DNA from: Caulobacteraceae bacterium
GTDB taxonomy: Bacteria > Pseudomonadota > Alphaproteobacteria > Caulobacterales > Caulobacteraceae
Length of the DNA: 64,000 nt
Direction: 5' to 3'
Assembly (NCBI GenBank): GCA_947475875.1
Contig: CANJME010000006.1
Location: forward strand, 62,001 to 126,000
Part shown: one piece after another, positions 20,880 to 29,157 of the stretch
How the letters are laid out: each line of letters starts with the position of its first letter
Numbering within the stretch: position 1 is the stretch's first letter
Program-made: the position numbers and the translations under genes
The notes under the pieces: generated by a model
What the model was told of the DNA's origin: nothing
Seen by the model: the letters and a program-made list of their open reading frames with translations, nothing else
Databases searched by the model: none

Positions 20880-21248
20880 ATGAAGGCCGGGCCCATTATC
20901 GCCGGGCTCGCCTGCCGGTGCCCGGCTTGCGGCAAGGGCTCTTTGTTCAAGAGTTATCTGAAGCTCGCAGAGGCCTGCGGGACCTGTGGCTTTGACCTGA
21001 AAAAAGCCGATCCCGGCGATGGCGCGGCGGTGTTCGTGCTGCTGATCGTGGGTGGGATCGTCGCTTTTCTGGCCCTCTACAGCGTGCTGGCGTTCTCCTG
21101 GCCGATCTGGGTTCATCTGGTGCTCTGGCTGCCGCTGACGGTCATCCTCGGCCTGGGGCTCGCGCCGGTGTTCAAGAGCTTGCTGATCACCGCCCAGTTC
21201 CACTTCAAGGCCAGCGAGGCCCGCAACAGCGATGTCGGCGATGGCTAA
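20880..21248 (+). CDS. DUF983 membrane protein of the oxidase operon
   Basis: A 122-residue protein of the DUF983 family. It has an N-terminal zinc-ribbon-like knuckle with two CxxC pairs (CRCPACGKG and CGTCGFDL), then two transmembrane helices (about 49-71 and 76-96). Members are regularly placed between coxC and SURF1 in alphaproteobacteria and are suspected oxidase assembly factors; the mechanism is unknown. ATG 20880 lies 7 bp after coxC, and the end overlaps the SURF1 start by 8 bp, so translation of the two is probably coupled. Confidence 0.85.
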   Translation: MKAGPIIAGLACRCPACGKGSLFKSYLKLAEACGTCGFDLKKADPGDGAAVFVLLIVGGIVAFLALYSVLAFSWPIWVHLVLWLPLTVILGLGLAPVFKSLLITAQFHFKASEARNSDVGDG

Positions 21249-21984
21249 GCGTTTTCCCTGGGGCCTGACGATCACCACGGTGGTCGCCTTCGCGATCCTG
21301 GTCTCGCTGGGGGTCTGGCAGCTCTATCGCCTGCAATGGAAGGAAGGCGTGCTGGCCCAGCGCGCGGCGCTGGAGCATGCGCCCGCCCGGCCGCTGGCCG
21401 AGGTGCTGGCCTCGTCCAGCGATGTTGCCGCGCTGGATATGGTGCGCGTGACTCTGCAGTGTCCGGGCCTTGCCAGCGCGCCCACCGAGCGGCTCTACAG
21501 CCTGGCCGACGGCAAGGTTGTCAACCGGCTGATCTCGCTCTGCCGGCTGGATCACCAGCCCTATGCCGCCATCCTGGTCGACCGCGGCCGCGTTCCCCAG
21601 GAGATCACCGCCCCGCCCGTCATCGATCCGGCGGACCAGGCGCCGGTCACCATCACGGGCGTTGTGCGCAAGGAGCCCCGGCCCAATTTCATTACCCGGC
21701 TGATCACCCCGAAAACGCCGCCGCCCGCCCCCGGCAAGACCAGGCTGTGGATGACCTATGACCTTCCCGCTATCGGCGCCGCGCTGGGCTCGCTCAACGC
21801 CGCCCCGATCTTCGTCGCCGCCGAGACCTCGTCTAACCCCGATTGGGCGCAGCTGACCCCCGGCCTGTCCACCGAACCCATCCCCAACAACCACCTGCAG
21901 TACGCCTTCACCTGGTTCGGCCTTGCGATGGTCCTGCTCTTTATCTATGCCGCCATGCTCCGGAAGCGGCTGAACCAACCATGA
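21241..21984 (+). CDS. SURF1-family cytochrome oxidase assembly protein
   Basis: SURF1 proteins help insert haem a into subunit I. The 247-residue protein has the expected plan: an N-terminal transmembrane helix (LTITTVVAFAILVSLGVWQL) with the conserved W-Q-L-x-R-L continuation, a periplasmic domain including ILVDRGRVP (family G/R-V/W-V-P) and ITGVVRKEPRPN, and a C-terminal helix after NNHLQYAFTWFGLAMVLLF. ATG 21241 is preferred over ATG 21232 because it begins with the basic stretch AKRFPW. The stop overlaps the thrC start as ATGA. Confidence 0.93.
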   Translation: MAKRFPWGLTITTVVAFAILVSLGVWQLYRLQWKEGVLAQRAALEHAPARPLAEVLASSSDVAALDMVRVTLQCPGLASAPTERLYSLADGKVVNRLISLCRLDHQPYAAILVDRGRVPQEITAPPVIDPADQAPVTITGVVRKEPRPNFITRLITPKTPPPAPGKTRLWMTYDLPAIGAALGSLNAAPIFVAAETSSNPDWAQLTPGLSTEPIPNNHLQYAFTWFGLAMVLLFIYAAMLRKRLNQP

Positions 21985-23375
21985 AGTACATCTCCACGCG
22001 CGGCGAAGCCCAGGCGATCGGATTCCTGGATGCGGTGCTGGTCGGCCTGGCGCCGGACGGCGGGCTATTCGTGCCGCGCGAGTGGCCGTCCTTCTCGCCC
22101 GCTGAAATCGCGGGGTTCGCCAACCGCCCCTACGCCGAGGTCGCCGCCAGCGTCATCGGCCGGTTCGCGGGCGATGCGGTGGGCGCGGACGCCATGGCCG
22201 AGATGTGCGCCGACGCCTATTCGACCTTTAGTCACGCTTCGGTCACTCCGCTGAAACAGCTCTATCCGGACCTTTGGCTGCTTGAATTGTTCCACGGACC
22301 GACGCTGGCCTTCAAGGACGTGGCGATGCAGCTGCTCGCCCGGCTCTACGACCATGTGCTGCAGCGCCAGCGGCGCACCATCACCATCGTCTGCGCCACC
22401 TCGGGCGATACCGGCGGCGCGGCCGTCGGCGCCTTCAAGGGCTCGCAGAACGTGCGCCTCGTCGTGCTCTTCCCGCATGGCCGCATCAGCGAGGTCCAGC
22501 GGCGGTTCATGACCACGGCGAGCGAGGCCAATGTCCGCACGGTCGCCGTCGACGGCACCTTCGACGATTGTCAGACCATCCTGAAGAACCTCTTCCAGGA
22601 TTCCGTCTTCAGCCGCGCCGTCGACCTTTCCGGCGTCAACTCGATCAACTGGGCCCGCATCGCCGCCCAGTGCGTCTATTACTTCACCTCGGCCGCGGCC
22701 CTGGGCGCGCCACAGCGCTCCATGCGTTATTGCGTGCCGACGGGGAATTTCGGCGACGCCTACGCGGCCTATGTCGCCAAGCGGTTGGGCCTGCCGATCG
22801 ACGAGATCATCGTCGCCACCAATTCCAACGACATCATGGCCCGGGCCCTGAACGACGGCCGCTACGCGCGCGGAAGCGTCTCGGCCAATATGAGCCCGGC
22901 CATGGACATCCAGATCGCTTCGAACTTCGAGCGTCTCTATTTCGAGGCCGTGGAGCGCGAATCCACGGAAACCAGCCGCGCCTTCAAGGCCTTCGCCGAG
23001 GCCGGCCGCCTCGATATTCCGCCTGCGGCGCAGAACGCCATGAAGGGCCTGTTTTCCGCCCACGCGGTCAGCGAGGACGAAACCGCGCGGACCATCCTCG
23101 CCACCCTCAATGACACCGGCGAGGTGATCGACCCGCACACCGCCGTCGCCGTCGCTGCCGCCCGCCGGTCCGGCAAGGCTGGCGGTGTCCCGCTCATCGC
23201 CCTTTCGACCGCCCATCCGGCCAAGTTCCCCGAAGCCGTCCGCGCCATGGCCCGCATCGAGCCGCCCGTTCCGGCGGTGGTTCAGGCCCAGGCGAAACTG
23301 CCCGAGCGCATCGATCGCCTGCCGGCCGACGCCGAGGCCGTGAAGGCCTATGTCCGCCAGTTCGCGGGCGTCTGA
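21981..23375 (+). CDS. thrC: Threonine synthase
   Basis: A PLP enzyme converting O-phosphohomoserine to threonine. 464 residues from ATG 21981 (MKYISTRGEAQAIGFLDAVL), overlapping the SURF1 stop. The PLP lysine is in FHGPTLAFKDVAMQ, the phosphate loop in CATSGDTGGAAVGAF, and PTGNFGDAYAAYVAKRLGLP is also visible. The length fits the long threonine synthase group shared by Gram-negative bacteria and fungi. It is an unrelated function joined to the oxidase operon; this neighbourhood recurs in Caulobacteraceae as far as I recall. Confidence 0.95.
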   Translation: MKYISTRGEAQAIGFLDAVLVGLAPDGGLFVPREWPSFSPAEIAGFANRPYAEVAASVIGRFAGDAVGADAMAEMCADAYSTFSHASVTPLKQLYPDLWLLELFHGPTLAFKDVAMQLLARLYDHVLQRQRRTITIVCATSGDTGGAAVGAFKGSQNVRLVVLFPHGRISEVQRRFMTTASEANVRTVAVDGTFDDCQTILKNLFQDSVFSRAVDLSGVNSINWARIAAQCVYYFTSAAALGAPQRSMRYCVPTGNFGDAYAAYVAKRLGLPIDEIIVATNSNDIMARALNDGRYARGSVSANMSPAMDIQIASNFERLYFEAVERESTETSRAFKAFAEAGRLDIPPAAQNAMKGLFSAHAVSEDETARTILATLNDTGEVIDPHTAVAVAAARRSGKAGGVPLIALSTAHPAKFPEAVRAMARIEPPVPAVVQAQAKLPERIDRLPADAEAVKAYVRQFAGV

Positions 23376-24641
23376 TTGGCCCGCCTGCATCGACTTTCAA
23401 ACGGTGTGCGGGTCATCTGCGATCCGCTTCCCGGCTTCGAGACCCTGGCTCTCTCCGTCGTCATCGGCCGCGGCTCGCGCTGGGAGACGAAAGCCCACTC
23501 CGGCTGGGCGCACCTCTTGGAACACATGGTGTTCAAGGGCGCGGGCGACCGCTCGGCCCGCGACATCGTTGAGGTCATCGAGGCGGCCGGGGGCAATATC
23601 AACGCCGCGACCGGGTATGAACGCACCAGCTATCAGGTGCGGGCGCTGAAAGGCGGCCTTGGCCTCGGCATGGCGGTTATCGCCGACCTGGTTCGTCGCC
23701 CGACGCTCGACGCTGCCGAGCTTGAACGGGAAAAGGGCGTCATCGCCCAGGAAATCGCCGAGGCCGCCGACGCGCCTGACGACCTCGTCTTCGACCTCGC
23801 CCAGACCGCCGCCTTCGGCGACACCGCGCTCGGCCGGCCGATCCTCGGCACGCCGGAGACCCTGGCCCCCGCTACGCCCGCCAGCGTCGCAGCCTTTCGC
23901 AGCCTGCTCTACGCGCCCGACCGCATCGTCATCAGCGCCGCCGGAGCGGTCGACGAGGACGAGCTGTTGGCGGAGGCTGAACGGCATTTCGGTGATGATC
24001 GCGCGAGCGGCGTGGAGCAGACCGCGCCCGATGCCGGCGCCTTTAGCGGCGGGGTTCAGAAAAAGACCGCGCGGCTGGAACAGGCCAACCTCGTTTTCAT
24101 GCTGCCGGCCTGCGATTCGAAGGATCCGGCTTATTTCGCGACCCGCCTCTTTGCCGAGGCCCTGGGCGGCGGCATGACCTCGCGACTCTTTCAGGAAGTG
24201 CGTGAGAAACAGGGGCTGGTCTACGCCATAGACGCCTTCGTCGAATCCTACGCCGATGTCGGCGTGATGGGCATTTTCGCAGGGTGTGCGGCGGGCGATG
24301 CGGCCAAGGCCGCGCGGGTCAGCGCCCAGCAGGTCGCGGCGCTCAGCTCTGCGCCCCAGGCCGATGAGCTGGCCAGAGCCAAGGCCCAGTTGAAGGGCGG
24401 CCTGTTCATGGCCCGGGAATCGGCGCTGGCGAGGGCTGAACAGTCAGCAGGCCAGGTCTTGCTCTTTGACCGTCTGATCCCGCCCGCCGAACTGGCTGAG
24501 CGGGTTGACGCCGTCAGCCTGTACGATCTGCGCAAGGTCGGCGAGCGGGCGCTGTCGTCCGGCTTTTCGGCTCGCACCGTGCTCGGTCCCGCCGCCGCCG
24601 GCCCTGCCGCCGAGGCGTTTGTCGCGGGGCTATCCCAGTGA
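23376..24641 (+). CDS. M16 peptidase, mitochondrial-processing-peptidase-like
   Basis: A 421-residue single-chain M16 protein without a signal peptide. The start is TTG 23376 directly after the thrC stop (ARLHRLSNGVRVICD, the usual family opening). The zinc motif HLLEHMVFKG is at about residues 49-58 and the third-ligand glutamate in LEREKGVIAQEIAEAAD. The C-terminal half has the glycine-rich and substrate region GGGMTSRLFQEVREKQGLVY. It resembles the alphaproteobacterial relatives of the mitochondrial processing peptidase beta subunit. Its cellular substrate is unknown. Confidence 0.93.
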   Translation: MARLHRLSNGVRVICDPLPGFETLALSVVIGRGSRWETKAHSGWAHLLEHMVFKGAGDRSARDIVEVIEAAGGNINAATGYERTSYQVRALKGGLGLGMAVIADLVRRPTLDAAELEREKGVIAQEIAEAADAPDDLVFDLAQTAAFGDTALGRPILGTPETLAPATPASVAAFRSLLYAPDRIVISAAGAVDEDELLAEAERHFGDDRASGVEQTAPDAGAFSGGVQKKTARLEQANLVFMLPACDSKDPAYFATRLFAEALGGGMTSRLFQEVREKQGLVYAIDAFVESYADVGVMGIFAGCAAGDAAKAARVSAQQVAALSSAPQADELARAKAQLKGGLFMARESALARAEQSAGQVLLFDRLIPPAELAERVDAVSLYDLRKVGERALSSGFSARTVLGPAAAGPAAEAFVAGLSQ

Positions 24642-25744
24642 GCTTCGATACCGACGCGGTGGTGGTGGGGGCAGGGGCCGTGGGCCTGGCCTGCGCCCGG
24701 GTACTGGCCGGGCGCGGGCTTTCGGTGATCGTGCTGGAAAAGGAAACCCACATCGGCCAGGGCGTTTCCTCGCGCAATTCCGAGGTGGTGCACGGCGGGC
24801 TCTACTATCCGACCGGCACGCTCCGGGCCAGGCTGTGCGTGCAGGGCCGGCGGATTCTCTATCCGTTCCTCGAGGCCCACCACGTGCCGTTCAACAAGTG
24901 CGGCAAGCTGGTGGTGGCGACCGACGCCAGCGAAATCCCCGGCATCGAGGCCATTCTCAAACAGGCCCGCGTCAACGACGTCGAGGGGATGGCGGAACTA
25001 ACCGGCGCGCAGGCCAGGGCGATGGAGCCGGGCCTTAGGTGTGAGATCGCACTGCTTTCGCCCGAGAGCGGCGTCTTCGACAGCCACGGCTATATGCTGG
25101 CGTTGCAGGGCGAGATCGAGGATGCGGGCGGCGCCGTGGTGCTCGCAACGCCATTCGAAGGCGCCGAGCCCCTTGCGGGCGGCGGCTTTTCGGTGCGGGC
25201 GGGCGGCGCAGAGCCCACGAGCCTTACCGCCGCACGCCTGGTCATCGCCGCCTCGCTGGACGCGCAGACCTGTGTGGCCCTGATCGAGGGCTATCCGGCG
25301 GGTGAAATCCCCAAACTGCACTACGGCAAGGGTGTCTATTTCACCCTCAACATGAAGGCGCCGTTCAGCCACTTGATCTATCCGCCGCCGATCCCCGGCG
25401 CGCTCGGCACCCACTATCGGCGCGATCTCGGCGGCCAGGCGCACTTCGGGCCTGATCTGCAGTTCGTGGACACGCTCGATTATTCGGTGGATCCGGCCAG
25501 GGCCGCCTCGTTCTACGAAAAGGTCCGCAAGTTCTGGCCCGGCCTGCCCGACGGGGCCCTCGTCCCTGACTACGCCGGCATCCGCCCCAAGATTCACGGC
25601 CCCGGCGAGCCGCACCCGGACTTCCGCATCGACGGGGTGGAGATGCACGGCCTTGAAGGCCTGGTCGCCATGTTCGGCATCGAAAGCCCGGGGCTGACGT
25701 CATCGCTGGCCATCGGCGAGATGGTGGCGGGGATGTTGCCGTGA
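24638..25744 (+). CDS. FAD-dependent oxidoreductase, L-2-hydroxyglutarate oxidase (LhgO) type
   Basis: A 368-residue DAO-family flavoprotein. The N-terminal Rossmann motif is VVVGAGAVGLACARVLAGRG, followed by SRNSEVVHGGLYYPTGTLRA, a typical LhgO/YgaF motif with the FAD-contacting His. The C-terminal GLTSSLAIGEMV segment closes the FAD site. Likely reaction: oxidation of L-2-hydroxyglutarate to 2-oxoglutarate, feeding electrons to the quinone pool. GTG 24638 overlaps the stop of the M16 gene (GTGA), so it is the last gene of the oxidase-thrC operon. Substrate specificity is inferred from motif resemblance only. Confidence 0.85.
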   Translation: MSFDTDAVVVGAGAVGLACARVLAGRGLSVIVLEKETHIGQGVSSRNSEVVHGGLYYPTGTLRARLCVQGRRILYPFLEAHHVPFNKCGKLVVATDASEIPGIEAILKQARVNDVEGMAELTGAQARAMEPGLRCEIALLSPESGVFDSHGYMLALQGEIEDAGGAVVLATPFEGAEPLAGGGFSVRAGGAEPTSLTAARLVIAASLDAQTCVALIEGYPAGEIPKLHYGKGVYFTLNMKAPFSHLIYPPPIPGALGTHYRRDLGGQAHFGPDLQFVDTLDYSVDPARAASFYEKVRKFWPGLPDGALVPDYAGIRPKIHGPGEPHPDFRIDGVEMHGLEGLVAMFGIESPGLTSSLAIGEMVAGMLP

Positions 25745-25827
25745 GCGTCGCGTGAAATTCTTCCTTGCGGCGCGCCGCGCTTGAAGCCGCAAGACCCTTT
25801 CCCTATAACCCCGCGACCCCAAGGTTA

Positions 25828-25904
25828 GGCTGGGTAGCTCAGATGGTTAGAGCGGTGGATTCATAACCCACAGGTCGGCAGTTCGATCCTGCCCCCAGCC
25901 ACCA
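25828..25904 (+). tRNA. tRNA-Met (anticodon CAT), elongator type, with encoded CCA
   Basis: A complete cloverleaf. Acceptor stem GGCTGGG pairs with CCCAGCC, the D arm includes AGCTCAGATGGTTAGAGC, the anticodon loop is TTCATAA, the T arm contains GTTCGATC, then discriminator A and CCA. The first pair G-C and the overall sequence fit elongator tRNA-Met, not initiator (no C-A mismatch at position 1). A tRNA-Ile2 with lysidine-modified CAT is the alternative, but the acceptor and anticodon stem fit Met better. Confidence 0.92.
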
Positions 25905-25919
25905 ATTTCCTAGAGCGTT

Positions 25920-27083
25920 CTAAGCTGCCGCGGCCTGGCCCGAGGCTTCGCCGCCTGACAGGCACGCGTTCATGGCCGCCAGCAGGGCTTCGGGCTTGAT
26001 CGGCTTTTCGACGACGCTCGACATGCCGCTGGCGATGTATTTCTTGGCGTCGTCAGGATCGGCGTTGGCGGTAAGCGCGATGATCGGCACGCAGCCTCTG
26101 GCGCCGGTCATGGCGCGGATGGCCCTGGTGGCCTCGACGCCATCCATGCGCGGCATCTTGATGTCCATCAGGATCAGATCGAAACGGCCCGAGCCGGCCG
26201 CTTCCACGGCCTCGACGCCGTCTTCGGCGCTTTCCGAGGTGCAGTCGAACATTTCGCAGAGAGCCTCGGCGACCATGCGGTTGGTGGCGTTGTCGTCGAC
26301 GACCAGCACGTGGGCGGTGCGGGAGGCGCGGCCGACTTCGTCGTCTTCGCTCTCGCTCATCGCTTCCTGGGTCATGAAGGCGAAACTGATGGTCACGCCG
26401 GCGCCGGCGTTGCCCTTGGCGGTGATTCCCCCGCCCATGGCCATGATCAACTGGCGGCAGAGCGCCAGATTGGCCCCATCGGCGCTGTCGCAGCCGTTTT
26501 CAAACAGGGCTTCGAGGCGATCGTCGGCCAGGCGGGCGCCGGAATCGCGGACGTGGCCCTCGATGATGATATTGGCGCCTTCGCGCCGTGCGTGCAGCTG
26601 GGCTTCGACGCCGCCCCGTCGGGTCGCGGCCAGGGCCCGGGTGATCAGGTGATTGAACACCTGCCGCAACCTCGGCGCATCGGCCTCGGCGGTGATGTCC
26701 GGTCCGTCATAGGAGATCGACAGGGCGACGTTGCTTTGCTCGACCTGCGCGGCCCAGGCTTCCTGGACCTCGTCCATCAGCGAGCGCAGCTCGACCGGCT
26801 TGTGCTCCAGTTCCAGTTCGCCGCCCTTGGCGCGGACAAGATCGCTGGCGTCGGCCAGGGTGCGCATCAGCGCCTGACAGTGTTCGTCCAGGGTGCGGAC
26901 ATAGGCCTGCGCGTCCGGTGTCAACGGCTGGCGGCGCAAGAGTTCGGTGACCGCCATCATGCCCTCGAGCGGGCGGCGAATCTGCTGGCTGACGGTGTCG
27001 AAAAAGCGCACCCGCTCATCGCCTTGGCTGGCGGGCGAGGACTTCTTGTCGGCGTTCCGCGAAGTACGGGCATGATCTGTCAT
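25920..27083 (-). CDS. Degenerate histidine-kinase core fused to an intact receiver domain
   Basis: A 387-residue protein, ATG 27083 preferred (36 further upstream codons look non-coding). Residues about 24-80 align with a DHp domain, but the H-box SHEIRTPL reads SQQIRRPLE: the phosphoacceptor His is Gln33. The ATPase-like part (about 120-235) has lost both Asn of the N-box (NHLITRALAAT), DxGxG reads DSGAR and no G2 box is present. The receiver (258-375) keeps every catalytic residue: DD 263-264, phosphoacceptor Asp307 in LILMDIKMP, Thr338 in ALTA and Lys360 in EKPI. No transmembrane helix or sensor domain is visible. It therefore looks like a pseudokinase scaffold carrying a phosphorylatable receiver. 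It stands alone, convergent with the tRNA gene and divergent from queC. Confidence 0.85.
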   Translation of the reverse strand: MTDHARTSRNADKKSSPASQGDERVRFFDTVSQQIRRPLEGMMAVTELLRRQPLTPDAQAYVRTLDEHCQALMRTLADASDLVRAKGGELELEHKPVELRSLMDEVQEAWAAQVEQSNVALSISYDGPDITAEADAPRLRQVFNHLITRALAATRRGGVEAQLHARREGANIIIEGHVRDSGARLADDRLEALFENGCDSADGANLALCRQLIMAMGGGITAKGNAGAGVTISFAFMTQEAMSESEDDEVGRASRTAHVLVVDDNATNRMVAEALCEMFDCTSESAEDGVEAVEAAGSGRFDLILMDIKMPRMDGVEATRAIRAMTGARGCVPIIALTANADPDDAKKYIASGMSSVVEKPIKPEALLAAMNACLSGGEASGQAAAA

Positions 27084-27219
27084 AAGGGGCTTTGCTTTAC
27101 GCCTGTCACGCTCACTAGCACTGAAAGTCGCACGCTTAGCTTGCGGATACGTTAAGCGTGTATAGCCCCCATTTTGGGTTGGGTTGCCCAAGACCCGCTA
27201 AGTTGCGAGACGGACGCGC

Positions 27220-27930
27220 ATGAATAGAGCCCATACGCCGGCCACAGCGGCCCTGGTGCTGTTTTCCGGGGGTCAGGATTCGGCGACGTGCCTGGCCTGG
27301 GCCCTGTCGCGTTATCCATGTGTCGAGACGGTGGGCTTCGATTATGGCCAGCGTCATGCGGTCGAACTTGAGGCGCGGCAGACGGTGCGGCAGGCGATCG
27401 CTCTGGCGTTTCCCGACTGGCGCGGCAGGCTTGGATCAGACCATGTCATTGATATCGCTTCATTTGGCGCCATCGCCGACAGCGCGCTGACGGCCGACCG
27501 GGCCATCGAAATGACCGCGCGGGGTTTGCCTTCGACCTTCGTTCCCGGCCGCAACCTCGTCTTCCTGACCTATGCAGCGGCGCTGGCGGACCGGCGGGGC
27601 TTGGATGTGCTGGTCGGCGGCATGTGCGAGACCGACTATTCCGGCTATCCCGACTGCCGTCGCGAAACCATAGACGCCATGGAGATCGCCCTGAATCTGG
27701 GCATGGACCAGGCGTTCCGCGTCGAAACGCCGCTGATGCGGCTGACCAAGGCGCAAACCTGGGCGCTGGCGGATGATCTGGGCGGCAAGGCGCTGGTCGA
27801 GATTATCCGCGAGGACAGCCACACCTGCTATCTCGGGTCGCGCGATCCCCATGAATGGGGTCACGGCTGCGGAACGTGTCCGGCCTGTGAGCTGCGGGCC
27901 CGTGGCTATGCCGAGTGGGTGGCGGTGTGA
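27220..27930 (+). CDS. queC: 7-cyano-7-deazaguanine (preQ0) synthase
   Basis: QueC uses ATP and ammonia to turn 7-carboxy-7-deazaguanine into preQ0 for queuosine. The 236-residue protein opens with the PP-loop [19 protein letters not shown]. It contains [15 protein letters not shown] and the C-terminal zinc site, one Cys in HTCYLG and three in [18 protein letters not shown] 27220 matches the family start. It is the first gene of queC-queE-queD; queE overlaps its stop. No preQ1 riboswitch could be made out in the 136-bp divergent region. Confidence 0.96.
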   Translation: MNRAHTPATAALVLFSGGQDSATCLAWALSRYPCVETVGFDYGQRHAVELEARQTVRQAIALAFPDWRGRLGSDHVIDIASFGAIADSALTADRAIEMTARGLPSTFVPGRNLVFLTYAAALADRRGLDVLVGGMCETDYSGYPDCRRETIDAMEIALNLGMDQAFRVETPLMRLTKAQTWALADDLGGKALVEIIREDSHTCYLGSRDPHEWGHGCGTCPACELRARGYAEWVAV

Positions 27931-28556
27931 CTTACTCGGTAAAGGAAATCTTCCTAACCCTGCAAGGGGAGGGCGGTCAGGCGGGAAAAGCCGCCGTGTT
28001 CTGCCGGTTTTCCGGCTGCAACCTGTGGACCGGGCGCGAGGAGGATCGCGCTTCAGCCGTCTGCACTTTCTGCGACACCGATTTCGTGGGCGTGGACGGG
28101 ATGGGCGGCGGCAAGTTCGAAACGGCAGAGGCGCTGGCCCGAGCGGTCGAGATCCAATGGCGGGGTGACTCCGACCGGCTTGTCGTCTGCACCGGCGGCG
28201 AGCCCCTGCTGCAGCTCGACGCCGCGCTGATCGATGCCTTGCATGCCCGGGGCTTTTCGATCGCCGTGGAGACTAACGGGACCATCGCCGCGCCTTCAGG
28301 GATCGACTGGATCTGCGTCAGTCCCAAGGCCGACGCGAAGCTGGTCCAGACCTCGGGCCAGGAGCTGAAGCTCGTCTATCCGCAGGCGAGCCACGATCCG
28401 GCCCGGTTCGAAGCCCAAAATTTCGAGCGTTTTTTCCTGCAGCCGATGGATGGGCCGGATCGAGAGGCCAGTCTTTCGGCGTGCGTCGCCTATTGCCTTT
28501 CCCACCCCAGGTGGCGTTTAAGCGTCCAGACGCACAAATATCTCGGCCTGCCCTGA
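27927..28556 (+). CDS. queE: 7-carboxy-7-deazaguanine synthase (radical SAM)
   Basis: QueE rearranges 6-carboxytetrahydropterin to 7-carboxy-7-deazaguanine. 209 residues from GTG 27927, overlapping the queC stop. The first family block is [19 protein letters not shown]. The [4Fe-4S] ligands are in the extended spacing typical of Burkholderia-type QueE: CNLWTGRE begins a C-x14-C-x2-C cluster ending [18 protein letters not shown] is the SAM GGE motif, and [10 protein letters not shown] follows. The C-terminus [10 protein letters not shown] is the usual family end. Confidence 0.95.
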   Translation: MTYSVKEIFLTLQGEGGQAGKAAVFCRFSGCNLWTGREEDRASAVCTFCDTDFVGVDGMGGGKFETAEALARAVEIQWRGDSDRLVVCTGGEPLLQLDAALIDALHARGFSIAVETNGTIAAPSGIDWICVSPKADAKLVQTSGQELKLVYPQASHDPARFEAQNFERFFLQPMDGPDREASLSACVAYCLSHPRWRLSVQTHKYLGLP

Positions 28557-28595
28557 GCCTTCGAGGCTCCCAGACCGACAGAAACTCCCGGAACG

Positions 28596-28967
28596 ATGAC
28601 CAAACCTGAGTTCGAGATCACCAAGGCGGCCGCCTTCGACGCCGCCCATTTCCTTCCCGCCGGACCCGAGGGCGGACCCTATCGGCGCATGCATGGCCAC
28701 TCCTTCCGCGTGGAAGCCACCTTGCGGGGGCCCCAGGTGGCGCCCGTCGGCTGGGTGGAGGATCTGGGCGAACTGGACACGGCCCTGAAGGCGGCGGCCG
28801 CCGAGCTTGATCACGGCCTGCTCAACGAAAAAGCTGGCCTGGAGAGTCCGACGCTCGAGCAGCTGTGCCTGCACTTCGCCAGCAAGCTGAAAGACCGGTT
28901 TCCGGGCCTTGCCCGCATTACGGTTTCTCGGCCGACCGTGGGCGAGAGCTGCACGCTGGCGCTCTGA
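28596..28967 (+). CDS. queD: 6-carboxytetrahydropterin synthase homologue lacking the usual catalytic Cys
   Basis: The expected role is conversion of dihydroneopterin triphosphate to 6-carboxytetrahydropterin, the first dedicated queuosine step. The 123-residue protein keeps the zinc histidines (His18 in FDAAHFL, and HGH at 33-35), the LDHGLLNE segment with the Asp-His pair, and the C-terminal Glu in VGESCTLAL. The position of the catalytic Cys, four residues before HGH (C-G-R-L-H in E. coli), reads Y-R-R-M-H, so Cys is replaced by Tyr29. The genomic context (queC-queE-queD) still points to QueD function. ATG 28596 is clear. Confidence 0.85.
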   Translation: MTKPEFEITKAAAFDAAHFLPAGPEGGPYRRMHGHSFRVEATLRGPQVAPVGWVEDLGELDTALKAAAAELDHGLLNEKAGLESPTLEQLCLHFASKLKDRFPGLARITVSRPTVGESCTLAL

Positions 28968-28992
28968 CGCGCCTTGAGCCTAAACTGACGAC

Positions 28993-29157
28993 ATGAAGCC
29001 CCCGATCAAGAGCCTTTCAGAACTGCGACCCGCCCGTGAGCCCGACACCTATGCGCCGCCGACGCCCCGGGTTTCGCGCCAAAAGAAGGGCAAGGTGCTG
29101 ACCGCCGCCGAGAAGGCCGCGTTCCTGGCCTCGCGCCCGGACCTGAAGCCCAAGTGA
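28993..29157 (+). CDS. 54-residue basic protein of unknown function
   Basis: ATG 28993 to TGA 29155-29157 encodes a proline- and lysine-rich small protein (starts MKPPIKSLSELRPAREPDTY, ends SRPDLKPK) with VSRQKKGKVLTAAEKAAFLA in the middle. Its stop overlaps the GTG start of the next gene (GTGA), which supports real translation. It follows queD by 25 bp, so it is probably part of the queuosine operon transcript. I recognise no domain; the charge pattern suggests a mostly disordered protein. Confidence 0.6.
   Translation: MKPPIKSLSELRPAREPDTYAPPTPRVSRQKKGKVLTAAEKAAFLASRPDLKPK

Noticed and set aside
22065-23390. A 441-codon minus-strand frame over thrC
   Set aside because: Shadow of thrC, rich in Gly/Arg/Asp, no domain.
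25828-25904. tRNA-Ile2 (CAT) instead of tRNA-Met
   Set aside because: The acceptor and anticodon-stem sequence matches elongator tRNA-Met more closely; a tilS-type identity set is not evident.
27084-27219. A preQ1 riboswitch ahead of queC
   Set aside because: No compact pseudoknot with the expected conserved loop could be built in the divergent region.
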